A DNA stretch of 64,000 nucleotides from positions 434,001-498,000 of the forward strand of contig CBDCRZ010000106.1 of NCBI GenBank assembly GCA_965221135.1, in the 5' to 3' direction. The stretch comes from Sansalvadorimonas sp965221135 (GTDB lineage Bacteria; Pseudomonadota; Gammaproteobacteria; Pseudomonadales; Endozoicomonadaceae). The notes under the pieces were generated by a model, which was given only the letters and a program-made list of their open reading frames with translations, had not been told where the DNA came from and did no database searches. A program made the position numbers and the translations under genes. Position 1 is the first letter of the stretch; each line of letters begins with the position of its first letter. Shown here piece by piece: positions 53,018 through 62,969 of the stretch.

Positions 53018-56000
53018 TCACTCTCAGGCCTTCATACTGGCTACTCATTTCTTGTTCGTCCATTGCATTTATCACCCGATCAACAAACGTTCCAAGGCCT
53101 GCGACCGAGTCAGTCTCAACATAGGAAATACGTAGCACCTCAAACCCCAGGCTTTTGAGTATGTGATCTATCAAAGGGTCTCGCGCTCTTCTTTTTCCAG
53201 ATTCTTTTGCAAGAAGAAGCTCATCGTTTTCCATTGTATCATCCTGAATATAATGATGGGGGCCATCAACCTCTATACACAAGGTTTTACCCACCAGAAT
53301 ATCAACTGGGAACCCTTCAATATTCACTTCCATAACAATATTTTGGTTTGGCAAAGCATTTTTAACAGCCTGGAACACTCTGTTTTGTAATGCTGAGACT
53401 TTCACCTTTTTTTCAGGAGCAGAAAGAGCAGGAGACACATCAATTTCCAGGTTAGAAATGCCTGCCCAGTAAATATATGCAAATCTGTCTTGCCAGTGAT
53501 GTGAAAGAAGGTCCCTGATATTTTCCCTATCCATTAGCGGCTTAACAAAGATATCGAAACGGGGTGTATCAGGATCATCCTTGACGAGCGGATTTTGTTT
53601 TGCACATAAATCCAGAACGGCCAGGTTCCATAAGAAGTCGCCGACGCTATGCTGTAGAGGGCCGCCTGTGTCAATAAAACCAGTCATATCACAAAGACGT
53701 TTAACCAGGAAATAGCCAAGCTTCAGCTGGTCGTCTGACAGAGATAAACGGCACAAAGCGTCAAGGGCCATAATGATATCCTGTTCAGTCGGCGATATGT
53801 TCATAATGGCTTGAATCGAAGCTTGAACAACATCCTCCCCTATGACGTGTGAGCAATGAGACATCCCACTGGCCACCATGGCCAGAGACTGGGCCGACCA
53901 CTCACTGGAGTCAGTCAAATCACGGCTTCCCACCTCTTTGGCCAGCGCCTTCCGGGACGTGTCGGCGTCGTCCCCCGTCACCTGCCTCAGGCCATTGGTC
54001 ACCATGGCCAGATGTTGCGCTATCCAGCACTTAAGGTCTCCGGCAAGGGCACGCCTCCCCACTTCTTTGGCCAGCGCCTTCCGGCTCGTGTCGGCGTCGT
54101 CCCCCGCCACCTGACTCAGGCCATTGGTCACCATGGCCAGATGCTGGGCCGACCACTCTTTGGTGTCGGTCAAATCACGCCTCCCCACCTCTTTGGCCAG
54201 CGCCTTCCGGGTCGTGTCGGCGTCGTCCCCCGCCACCTGACTCAGGCCATTGGTCACCATGGCCAGATGCTGGGCCGACCACTCTTTGGGGTTGGTCAAA
54301 TCACGGCTTCCCACTTCTTTGGCCAGCGCCTTCCGGGTCGTGTCGGCGTCGTCCCCCGCTACCTGCCTCAGGCCATTGGTCACCCCGGCCAGAGACTGGG
54401 CCGACCACTCCCTGGGATCAGTCAAATCACGCCTCCCCACCTCTTTGGCCAGCGCCTTCCGGGTCGTGTCGGCGTCGTCCCCCGTCACCTGGCTCAGGCC
54501 ATTGGTCACCATGGCCAGATGCTGGGCCGACCACTCTTTGGTGTCGGTCAAATCACGCCTCCCCACCTCTTTGGCCAGCGCCTTCCGGGTCGTGTCGGCG
54601 TCGTCACCCGCTACCTGACTCAGGCCATTGGTCACCATGGCCAGAGGCTGGGCCGACCACTCTTTGGTGTCGGTCAGATCACGGCTTCCCACCTCTTTGG
54701 CCAGCGCCTTCCGGGTCGTGTCGGCGTCGTCCCCCGCCACCTGCCTCAGGCCATTGGTCACCATGGCCAGGTGTTGCGAAATCCAGCACTTAAGGTCTCC
54801 GGCAAGGGCACGCCAAATCACGCCTCCCCACCTCTTTGGCCAGCGCCTTCCGGGTTGTGTCGGCGTCGTCCCCCGCCACCTGGCTCAGGCCATTGGTCAC
54901 CATGGCCAGATCTTGCGCTATCCAGCATCCAGCAAGGGCACGCCTCCCTACTTCTTTGGCCAGCGCCTTCCGGGTCGTGTCGGCGTCGTCCCCCGTCACC
55001 TGGCTCAGGCCATTGATCACCATGGCCAGATCTTGCGCTATCCAGCACTTAAGGTCTCCGGCAAGGGCACGCCTCCCCACTTCTCTGGCCAGCGCCTTCC
55101 GGGTCGTGTCGGCGTCGTCGTCCCCCGTCACCGGACTCAGGCCATTGGTCACCATGGCCAGATGTTGCGCTATCCAGCACTTAAGGTCTCCGGCAAGGGC
55201 ACGCCTCCCCACTTCTTTGGCCAGCGCCTTCCGGGTCGTGTCGGCGTCGTCCCCCGCCACCTGCCTCAGGCCATTGGTCACCATGGTCAGAGACTGGGCC
55301 GACCACTCCCTGGGGTCTGTCAAATCACGCCTCCCCACCTCTTTGGCCAGCGCCTTCCGGGTCGTGTCGGCGTCGTCCCCCGCCACCTGCCTCAGGCCAT
55401 TGGCCACCATGGCCAGAGGCTGGGACGACCACTCCCTGGGGTCAGTCAAATCACGCCTCCCCACCTCTTTGGCCAGCGCCTTCCAGGTCGTGTCGGCGTC
55501 GTCCCCCGCCACCGGGCTCAGGCCATTGGTCACCATGGCCAGATCTTGCGCTATCCAGCACTTAAGGTCTCCGGCAAGGGCACGCCTCCCCACTTCTTTG
55601 GCCAGCGCCTTCCGGGTCGTGTCGGCGTCGTCCCCCGTCACCTGGCTCAGGCCATTGATCACCATGGCCAGATCTTGCGCTATCCAGCACTTAAGGTCTC
55701 CGGCAAGGGCACGCCTCCCCACCTCTTTGACCAGCGCCTTCCGGATCGTTTCGGCGTCGTCCCCCGTCACCTGACTCAGGCCATTGGTCACCATGGCCAG
55801 ATGCTGGGCCGACCACTCTTTGGTGTCGGTCAAATCACGGCTTCCCACTTCTTTGGCCAGCGCCTTCCGGGTCGTGTCGGCGTCGTCCCCCGTCACCTGG
55901 CTCAGGCCATTGGCCACCATGGCCAGAGACTGGGCCGACCACTCCCTGGGGTCAGTCAAATCACGCCTCCCCACCTCTTTGGCCAGCGCCTTCCGGGTCG

Positions 56001-57060
56001 TGCTGGCGTCGTCACCCGCCACCTGACTCAGGCCATTGGACACCATGGCTAGATGCTGGGCCGACCACTCTTTGGTGTCGGTCAAATCACGGCTTCCCAC
56101 CTCTTTGGCCAGCGCCTTCCGGGTCGTGTCGGCGTCGTCACCCGCCACCTGACTCAGGCTATTGAGCACCATGGCCAGGTTTTGGGCTTTAAATCCGCAC
56201 TGTTTGGTTAGCTGCTGTTTTTGACTGCGGTGGATCACGGCTTTCATTATCCAGTCTAACGCTGTGGCGCCTTCTTGATATTTTGCTAATTTTGAAAACG
56301 CATTTGCCAAAAGAGCAAGGGCTTTGGGACTGGCTCGAAGCGGGTGCGGCTCTCTTTCTGTCATCTGGAATGCAAGATCTAAAAGCGCGGTTTTATGGCT
56401 CTCCCGATGTGGCCCGTGAAGTTGCTTTTTGAGTCGATTCACTTCGTTTGCCAGTGCTTCTATCTGTTGATCGAAACGCTCGGCGGAAGGGTTGCGGTAA
56501 TATTGTCTCTTTCTGTCTGGTCTTCTTTTTGGATGTGTTCGAACTGTAGCCTCAGACGATTCCTGTTGTCGTGAAGGGACTTCGGCATGGGTCTTTGATG
56601 TGGTCAATACAGGCGGCCACTGAAGCATTGATGATTCAGGAACAGGAGAGGCATGTGGCCGGACACAGGTACGACCGGGATACAGGGAAGCAGGTAAAGG
56701 CTTTACAATTGCCGCCCAGCTTTTCTTTGTATCTTTATCTGCTGCTGCGCATTTCTCTATCACGCCCCCTGACAGCGGTAGCATTAACCAAATAAAAAAC
56801 AATTCTCTCCTGCAAAAGTGAGCACCAATATTCACGGTAAATCTCATCCCATTGCCCGTTCGTTGAGGCTGTGCAGTAAAGGCAATGGCGGGATATATGG
56901 CAAGACGGCACAGGCCAAAAAGAGAAGGGAATACACAATCAGCAAACCGCCTCATATACCGACCATGATCCTCCAAAAGCATAACCGGACAGGAAAAATC
57001 ATTGCCTGAAATGGTGGCGTTCAGGTGGTTGGTAGAAAGGTTACCAGGCTGGCAAGTCAT
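52998..57060 (-). pseudogene. Repeat-RAP protein 2, frameshifted in unit 11 (17 full repeats)
   Basis: Same layout as protein 1, with the longest array. Near 54800 a 42-aa-type start (GRRDL) is joined out of phase to the inside of a 43-aa-type unit: about 10 extra bases (GATTTGGCGT) shift the frame, so translation stops after LACPCRRP at 54790. The downstream part is open from 54821 to the normal RAP end. Q-x-L residues in order: HSHDDPSHDDHPHSHHH. It also has in-frame indels (an extra Asp in unit 8, loss of DLK in unit 10). The joint may be a real recombination scar or an assembly error in near-identical repeats. If real, the product would be an N-terminal repeat protein without RAP. Confidence 0.8.
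53937..56103 (-). repeat. 42/43-aa tandem repeat array, gene 2 (17 units, out of frame)
   Basis: Total length 2,167 bp is not a multiple of three, confirming the frameshift near 54800. Seven units are of the 43-aa type, ten of the 42-aa type. Confidence 0.9.
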
Positions 57061-59824
57061 TCACTCTCAGGCCTTCATACTGGCTACTCATTTCTTGTTC
57101 GTCCATTGCATTTATCACCCGATCAACAAACGTTCCAAGGCCTGCGACCGAGTCAGTCTCAACATAGGAAATACGTAGCACCTCAAACCCCAGGCCTTTG
57201 AGTATGTGATCTATCAAAGGGTCTCGCGCTCTTCTTTTTCCAGATTCTTTTGCAAGAAGAAGCTCATCGTTTTCCATTGTGTCATCCTGAATATAATGAT
57301 GGGGGCCATCGACCTCTATACACAAGGTTTTACCCACCAGAATATCAACTGGGAACCCTTCAATATTCACTTCCATAACAATATTTTGGTTTGGCAAAGC
57401 ATTTTTAACAGCCTGGAACACTCTGTTTTGTGATGCTGAGACCTTCACCTTTTTTTCAGGAGCAGAAAGAGCAGGAGACACATCAATTTCCAAGTTAGAA
57501 ATGCCTGCCCAGTAAATATATGCAAATCTGTCTTGCCAGTGATGTGAAAGAAGGTCCCTGATATTTTCCCTATCCATTAGCGGCTTAACAAAGATATCGA
57601 AACGGGGTGTATCAGGATCATCCTTGACGAGCGGATTTTGTTTTGCACATAAATCCAGAACGGCCAGGTTCCATAAGAAGTCGCCGACGCTATGCTGTAG
57701 AGGGCCGCCTGTGTCAATAAAACCAGTCATATCACAAAGACGTTTAACCAGGAAATAGCCAAGCTTCAGCTGGTCGTCTGACAGAGATAAACGGCACAAA
57801 GCGTCAAGGGCCATAATGATATCCTGTTCAGTCGGCGATATGTTCATAATGGCTTGAATCGAAGCTTGAACAACATCCTCCCCTATGACGTGTGAGCAAT
57901 GAGATATCCCACTGGCCACCATGGCCAGATGCTGGGCCGACCACTCTTTGGTGTCGGTCAAATCACGCCTCCCCACCTCTTTGGCCAGCGCCTTCCGGGA
58001 CGTGTCGGCGTCGTCCCCCGCCACCTGACTCAGGCCATTGGTCACCATGGCCAGAGGCTGGGCCGACCACTCTTTGGTGTCGGTCAAATCACGGCTTCCC
58101 ACCTCTTTGGCCAGCGCCTTCCGGGTCGTGTCGGCGTCCTCACCCGCCACCTGACTCAGGCCATTGGTCACCATGGCCAGATGCTTGGCCGACCACTCTT
58201 TGGTGTCGGTCAAATCACGGCTTCCCACCTCTTTGGCCAGCGCCTTCCGGGTCGTGTCGGCGTCGTCCCCCGCCACCTGACTCAGGCCATTGGTCACCAT
58301 GGCCAGATGCTGGGCCGACCACTCTTTGGTGTCGGTCAAATCACGGCTTCCCACCTCTTTGGCCAGCGCCTTCCGGGTCGTGTCGGCGCCGTCCCCCGTC
58401 ACCTGGCTCAGGCCATTGGTCACCATGGCCAGCTCTTGCGCTATCCAGCACTTAAGGTCTCCGGCAAGGGCACGCCTCCCCACTTCTTTGGCCAGCGCCT
58501 TCCGGGTCGTGTCGGCGTCGTCTCCCGTCACCTGGCTCAGGCCATTGGTCACCATGGCCAGATCTTGCGCTATCCAGCACTTAAGGTCTCCGGTAAAGGC
58601 ACGCCTCCCAACTTCTTTGGCCAGCGCCTTCCGGGTCGTGTCGGCGTCGTCCCCCGTCACCTGGCTCAGGCCATTGGTCACCATGGCCAGAGGCTGGGCC
58701 GACCACTCCCTGGGGTCAGTCAAATCACGCCTCCCCACCTCTTTGACCAGTGCCTTCCGGGTCGTGTCGGCGTCGTCCCCCGTCACCTGACTCAGGCCAT
58801 TGGTCACCATGGCTAGATGCTGGGCCGACCACTCCCTGGGGTCAGTCAAATCACGCCTCCCCACCTCTTTGGCCAGCGCCTTCCGGGTCGTGTCGGCTTT
58901 GTCACCCGCCACCTGACTCAGGCTATTGAGCACCATGGCCAGTGTTTGGGCTTTAAATCCGCACTGTTTGGTTAGCTGCTGTTTTTGACTGCGGTGGATC
59001 ACGGCTTTCATTATCCAGTCTAACGCTGTGGCGCCTTCTTGATATTTTGCTAATTTTGAAAACGCATTTGCCAAAAGAGCAAGGGCTTTGGGACTGGCTC
59101 GAAGCGGGTGCGGATCTCTTTCTGTCATCTGGAATGCAAGATCTAAAAGCGCGGTTTTATGGCTCTCCCGATGTGGCCCGTGAAGTTGCTTTTTGAGTCG
59201 ATTCACTTCGATTGCCAGTGCTTCTATCTGTTGATCGAAACGCTCGGCGGAAGGGTTGCGGTAATATTGTCTCTTTCTGTCTGGGCTTCTTTTTGGATGT
59301 GTTCGAACTGTAGCCTCAGACGATTCCTGTTGTCGTGAAGGGACTTCGGCATGGGTCTTTGATGTGGTCAATACAGGCGGCCACTGAAGCATTGATGATT
59401 CAGGAACAGGAGAGGCATGTGGCCGGACACAGGTACGACCGGGATACAGGGAAGCAGGTAAAGGCTTTACAATTGCCGCCCAGCTTTTCTTTGTATCTTT
59501 ATCTGCTGCTGCGCATTTCTCTATCACGCCCCCTGACAGCGGTAGCATTAACCAAATAAAAAACAATTCTCTCCTGCAAAAGTGAGCACCAATATTCACG
59601 GTAAATCTCATCCCATTGCCCGTTCGTTGAGGCTGTGCAGTAAAGGCAATGGCGGGATATATGGCAAGACGGCACAGGCCAAAAAGAGAAGGGAATACAC
59701 AATCAGCAAACCGCCTCATATACCGACCATGATCCTCCAAAAGCATAACCGGACAGGAAAAATCATTGCCTGAAATGGTGGCGTTCAGGTGGTTGGTAGA
59801 AAGGTTACCAGGCTGGCAAGTCAT
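57041..59824 (-). CDS. Repeat-RAP protein 3 (927 aa, 7 full repeats)
   Basis: The shortest complete array of the family. Q-x-L residues in order are HPDEHHP, followed by H in the end cap. Two units are of the 43-aa type (units 3 and 4; unit 3 has an unusual AFTG start). Leader, coiled coil and RAP-like C-terminus match protein 1 except for scattered substitutions (for example GPHHY instead of GPRHY). Stop of gene 4 overlaps its 5' end by 20 bp. Confidence 0.85.
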   Translation of the reverse strand: MTCQPGNLSTNHLNATISGNDFSCPVMLLEDHGRYMRRFADCVFPSLFGLCRLAIYPAIAFTAQPQRTGNGMRFTVNIGAHFCRRELFFIWLMLPLSGGVIEKCAAADKDTKKSWAAIVKPLPASLYPGRTCVRPHASPVPESSMLQWPPVLTTSKTHAEVPSRQQESSEATVRTHPKRSPDRKRQYYRNPSAERFDQQIEALAIEVNRLKKQLHGPHRESHKTALLDLAFQMTERDPHPLRASPKALALLANAFSKLAKYQEGATALDWIMKAVIHRSQKQQLTKQCGFKAQTLAMVLNSLSQVAGDKADTTRKALAKEVGRRDLTDPREWSAQHLAMVTNGLSQVTGDDADTTRKALVKEVGRRDLTDPREWSAQPLAMVTNGLSQVTGDDADTTRKALAKEVGRRAFTGDLKCWIAQDLAMVTNGLSQVTGDDADTTRKALAKEVGRRALAGDLKCWIAQELAMVTNGLSQVTGDGADTTRKALAKEVGSRDLTDTKEWSAQHLAMVTNGLSQVAGDDADTTRKALAKEVGSRDLTDTKEWSAKHLAMVTNGLSQVAGEDADTTRKALAKEVGSRDLTDTKEWSAQPLAMVTNGLSQVAGDDADTSRKALAKEVGRRDLTDTKEWSAQHLAMVASGISHCSHVIGEDVVQASIQAIMNISPTEQDIIMALDALCRLSLSDDQLKLGYFLVKRLCDMTGFIDTGGPLQHSVGDFLWNLAVLDLCAKQNPLVKDDPDTPRFDIFVKPLMDRENIRDLLSHHWQDRFAYIYWAGISNLEIDVSPALSAPEKKVKVSASQNRVFQAVKNALPNQNIVMEVNIEGFPVDILVGKTLCIEVDGPHHYIQDDTMENDELLLAKESGKRRARDPLIDHILKGLGFEVLRISYVETDSVAGLGTFVDRVINAMDEQEMSSQYEGLRVNDLPAW
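57980..58867 (-). repeat. 42/43-aa tandem repeat array, gene 3 (7 units)
   Basis: 888 bp = 296 codons = five 42-aa plus two 43-aa units. Confidence 0.95.
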
Positions 59825-62800
59825 TCACTCTCAGGCCTTCATACTGGTGACTCATTTCTTGTTCGTCCATTGCATTTATCACCCGATCAACAAACGTTCC
59901 AAGGCCTGCGACCGAGTCAGTCTCAACATAGGAAATACGTAGCACCTCAAACCCCAGGCCTTTGAGTATGTGATCTATCAAACGGTCTCGCGCTCTTCTT
60001 TTTCCAGATTCTTTTGCAAGAAGAAGCTCATCGTTTTCCATTGTCTCATCCTGAATATAATGATGGGGGCCATCGACCTCTATACACAAGGTTTTACCCA
60101 CCAGAATATCAACTGGGAACCCTTCAATATTCACTTCCATAACAATATTTTGGTTTGGCAAAGCATGTTTAACAGCCTGGAACACTCTGTTTTGTAATGC
60201 TGAGACCTTCACCTTTTTTTCAGGAGCAGAAAGAGCAGGAGACACATCAATTTCCAAGTTAGAAATGCCTGCCCAGTAAATATATGCAAATCTGTCTTGC
60301 CAGTGATGTGAAAGAAGGTCCCTGATATTTTCCCTATCCATTAGCGGCTTAACAAAGATATCGAAACGGGGTGTATCAGGATCATCCTTGACGAGCGGAT
60401 TTTGTTTTGCACATAAATCCAGAACGGCCAGGTTCCATAAGAAGTCGCCGACGTTATGCTGTAGAGGGTCGCCTGTGTCAATAAAACCAGTCATATCACA
60501 AAGACGTTTAACCAGGAAATAGCCAAGCTTCAGCTGGTCGTCTGACAGAGATAAACGGCACAAAGCGTCAAGGGCCATAATGATACCCTGTTCAGTCGGC
60601 GATATGTTCATAATGGCTTGAATCGAAGCTTGAACAACATCCTCCCCTATGACGTGTGAGCAATGAGACATCCCACTGGCCACCATGGCCAGAGGCTGGG
60701 CCGACCACTCCCTGGTGTCAGTCAAATCACGGCTTCCCACCTCTTTGGCCAGCGCCTTCCGGGACGTGTCGGCGTCGTCCCCCGCCACATGACTCAGGCC
60801 ATTGGTCACCATGGCCAGATCTTGCGCTATCCAGCACTTAAGGTCTCCGGCAAGGGCACGCCTCCCCACTTCTTTGGCCAGCGCCTTCCGGGTCGTGTCG
60901 GCGTCGTCCCCCGCCACCTGACTCATGCCATTGGTCACCATGGCCAGATGCTGAGCTGACCACTCTTTGGTGTTGGTCAAATCACGGATTCCCACCTCTT
61001 TGGCCAGCGCCTTCCGGGTCGTGTCGGCGTCGTCCCCCCTCACCTGACTCAGGCCATTGGTCACCATGGCCAGAGGCTGGGCCGACCACTCTTTGGTGTC
61101 GGTCAAATCACGGCTTCCCACCTCTTTGGCCAGCGCCTTCCGGGTCGTGTCGGTGTCGTCCCCCGCAACCTGACTCAGGCCACTGGTCACCATGGCCAGA
61201 TGCTGGGCCGACCACTCTTTGGTGTCGGTCAAATCACGGCTTCCCACACCTTTGGCCAGCGCCTTCCGGGTCGTGTCGGCGTCGTCCCCCGTCACCTGGC
61301 TCAGGCCATTGGTCACCATGGCCAGAGACTGGGCCGACCACTCCCTGGGGTCAGTCAAATCACGCCTCCCCACCTCTTTGGCCAGCGCCTTCCGGGTCGT
61401 GTCGGCGTCGTCACCCGCCACCTGACTCAGGCCATTGGTCACCATGGCCAGATCTTGCGCTATCCAGCACTTAAGGTCTCCGGCAAGGGCACGCCTCCCG
61501 ACTTCTTTGGCCAGCGCCTTCCGGGTCGTGTCGGCGTCGTCACCCGCCACCTGACTCAGGCCATTGGTCACCATGGCCAGAGGCTGGGCCGACCACTCTT
61601 TGGTGTCGGTCAAATTACGGCTTCCCACCTCTTTGGCCAGCGCCTTCCGGGTCGTGTCGGCGTCGTCCCCCGCCACCTGACTCAGGCCACTGGTCACCAT
61701 GGCCAGATCTTGCGCTATCCAGCACTTAAGATCTCCGGCAAGGGCACGCCTCCCCACCTCTTTGGCCAGCGCCTTCCTGGTCGTGTCGGCGTCGTCCCCC
61801 GCCACCTGACTCAGGCCATTGGTCACCATGGCCAGATGCTGGGCCGACCACTCTTTGGTGTCGGTCAAATCACGGCTTCCCACCTCTTTGGCCAGCGCCT
61901 TCCGGGTCGTGTCGGCGTCGTCCCCCGTCACCGGGCTCAGGCCATTGGTCACCATGGCCAGAGGCTGGGCCGACCAATCTTTGGTGTCGGTCAAATCACG
62001 GCTTCCCACCTCTTTGGCCAGCGCCTTCCGGGTCGTGTCGGCTTTGTCGCCCTCCACCTGACTCAGGCTATTGAGCACCATGGCCAGCGTTTGGGCTTTA
62101 AATCCGCACTGTTTGGTTAGCTGCTGTTTTTGACTGCGGTGGATCACGGCTTTCATTATCCAGTCTAACGCTGTGGCGCCTTCTTGATATTTTGCTAATT
62201 TTGAAAACGCATTTGCCAAAAGAGCAAGGGCTTTGGGACTGGCTCGAAGCGGGTGCGGCTCTCTTTCTGTCATCTGGAATGCAAGATCTAAAAGCGCGGT
62301 TTTATGGCTCTCCCAATGTGGCCCGTGAAGTTGCTTTTTGAGTCGATTCACTTCGTTTGCCAGTGCTTCTATCTGTTGATCGAAACGCTCGGCGGAAGGG
62401 TTGCGGTAATATTGTCTCTTTCTGTCTGGTCTTCTTTTTGGATGTGTTCGAACTGTAGCCTCAGATGATTCCTGTTGTCGTGAAGGGACTTCGGCATGGG
62501 TCTTTGATGTGGTCAATACAGGCGGCCACTGAAGCATTGATGATTCAGGAACAGGAGAGGCATGTGGCCGGACACCGGTACGGCCGGGATACAGGGAAGC
62601 AGGTAAAGGCTTTACAATTGCCGCCCAGCTTTTCTTTGTATCTTTATCTGCTGCTGCGCATTTCTCTATCACGCCCCCTGACAGCGGTAGCATTAACCAA
62701 ATAAAAAACAATTCTCTCCTGCAAAAGTGAGCACCAATATTCACGGTAAATCTCATCCTGTTGCCCGTTCGTTGAGGCTGTGCAGTAAAGGCAATGGCGG

Positions 62801-62969
62801 GATATATGGCAAGACGGCACAGGCCAAAAAGAGAAGGGAATACACAATCAGCAAACCGCCTCATATACCGACCATGATCCTCCAAAAGCATAACCGGACA
62901 GGGAAAATCATTGCCTGAAATGGTGGCGTTCAGGTGGTTGGTAGAAAGTTTACCAGGCTGGCAAGTCAT
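59805..62969 (-). CDS. Repeat-RAP protein 4 (1,054 aa, 10 full repeats)
   Basis: Intact member with Q-x-L residues in order PHDPDSHPHD, then P in the end cap. Three units are 43-aa (3, 5, 10). Unit 7 begins GVG instead of EVG. The RAP-like module differs slightly (IQDETMEND, RARDRLIDH), but D, E-V-D and H are kept. The upstream gene 5 ends 20 bp inside its 5' end. Confidence 0.85.
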   Translation of the reverse strand: MTCQPGKLSTNHLNATISGNDFPCPVMLLEDHGRYMRRFADCVFPSLFGLCRLAIYPAIAFTAQPQRTGNRMRFTVNIGAHFCRRELFFIWLMLPLSGGVIEKCAAADKDTKKSWAAIVKPLPASLYPGRTGVRPHASPVPESSMLQWPPVLTTSKTHAEVPSRQQESSEATVRTHPKRRPDRKRQYYRNPSAERFDQQIEALANEVNRLKKQLHGPHWESHKTALLDLAFQMTEREPHPLRASPKALALLANAFSKLAKYQEGATALDWIMKAVIHRSQKQQLTKQCGFKAQTLAMVLNSLSQVEGDKADTTRKALAKEVGSRDLTDTKDWSAQPLAMVTNGLSPVTGDDADTTRKALAKEVGSRDLTDTKEWSAQHLAMVTNGLSQVAGDDADTTRKALAKEVGRRALAGDLKCWIAQDLAMVTSGLSQVAGDDADTTRKALAKEVGSRNLTDTKEWSAQPLAMVTNGLSQVAGDDADTTRKALAKEVGRRALAGDLKCWIAQDLAMVTNGLSQVAGDDADTTRKALAKEVGRRDLTDPREWSAQSLAMVTNGLSQVTGDDADTTRKALAKGVGSRDLTDTKEWSAQHLAMVTSGLSQVAGDDTDTTRKALAKEVGSRDLTDTKEWSAQPLAMVTNGLSQVRGDDADTTRKALAKEVGIRDLTNTKEWSAQHLAMVTNGMSQVAGDDADTTRKALAKEVGRRALAGDLKCWIAQDLAMVTNGLSHVAGDDADTSRKALAKEVGSRDLTDTREWSAQPLAMVASGMSHCSHVIGEDVVQASIQAIMNISPTEQGIIMALDALCRLSLSDDQLKLGYFLVKRLCDMTGFIDTGDPLQHNVGDFLWNLAVLDLCAKQNPLVKDDPDTPRFDIFVKPLMDRENIRDLLSHHWQDRFAYIYWAGISNLEIDVSPALSAPEKKVKVSALQNRVFQAVKHALPNQNIVMEVNIEGFPVDILVGKTLCIEVDGPHHYIQDETMENDELLLAKESGKRRARDRLIDHILKGLGFEVLRISYVETDSVAGLGTFVDRVINAMDEQEMSHQYEGLRVNDLPAW
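60744..62012 (-). repeat. 42/43-aa tandem repeat array, gene 4 (10 units)
   Basis: 1,269 bp = 423 codons = seven 42-aa plus three 43-aa units. Confidence 0.95.
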
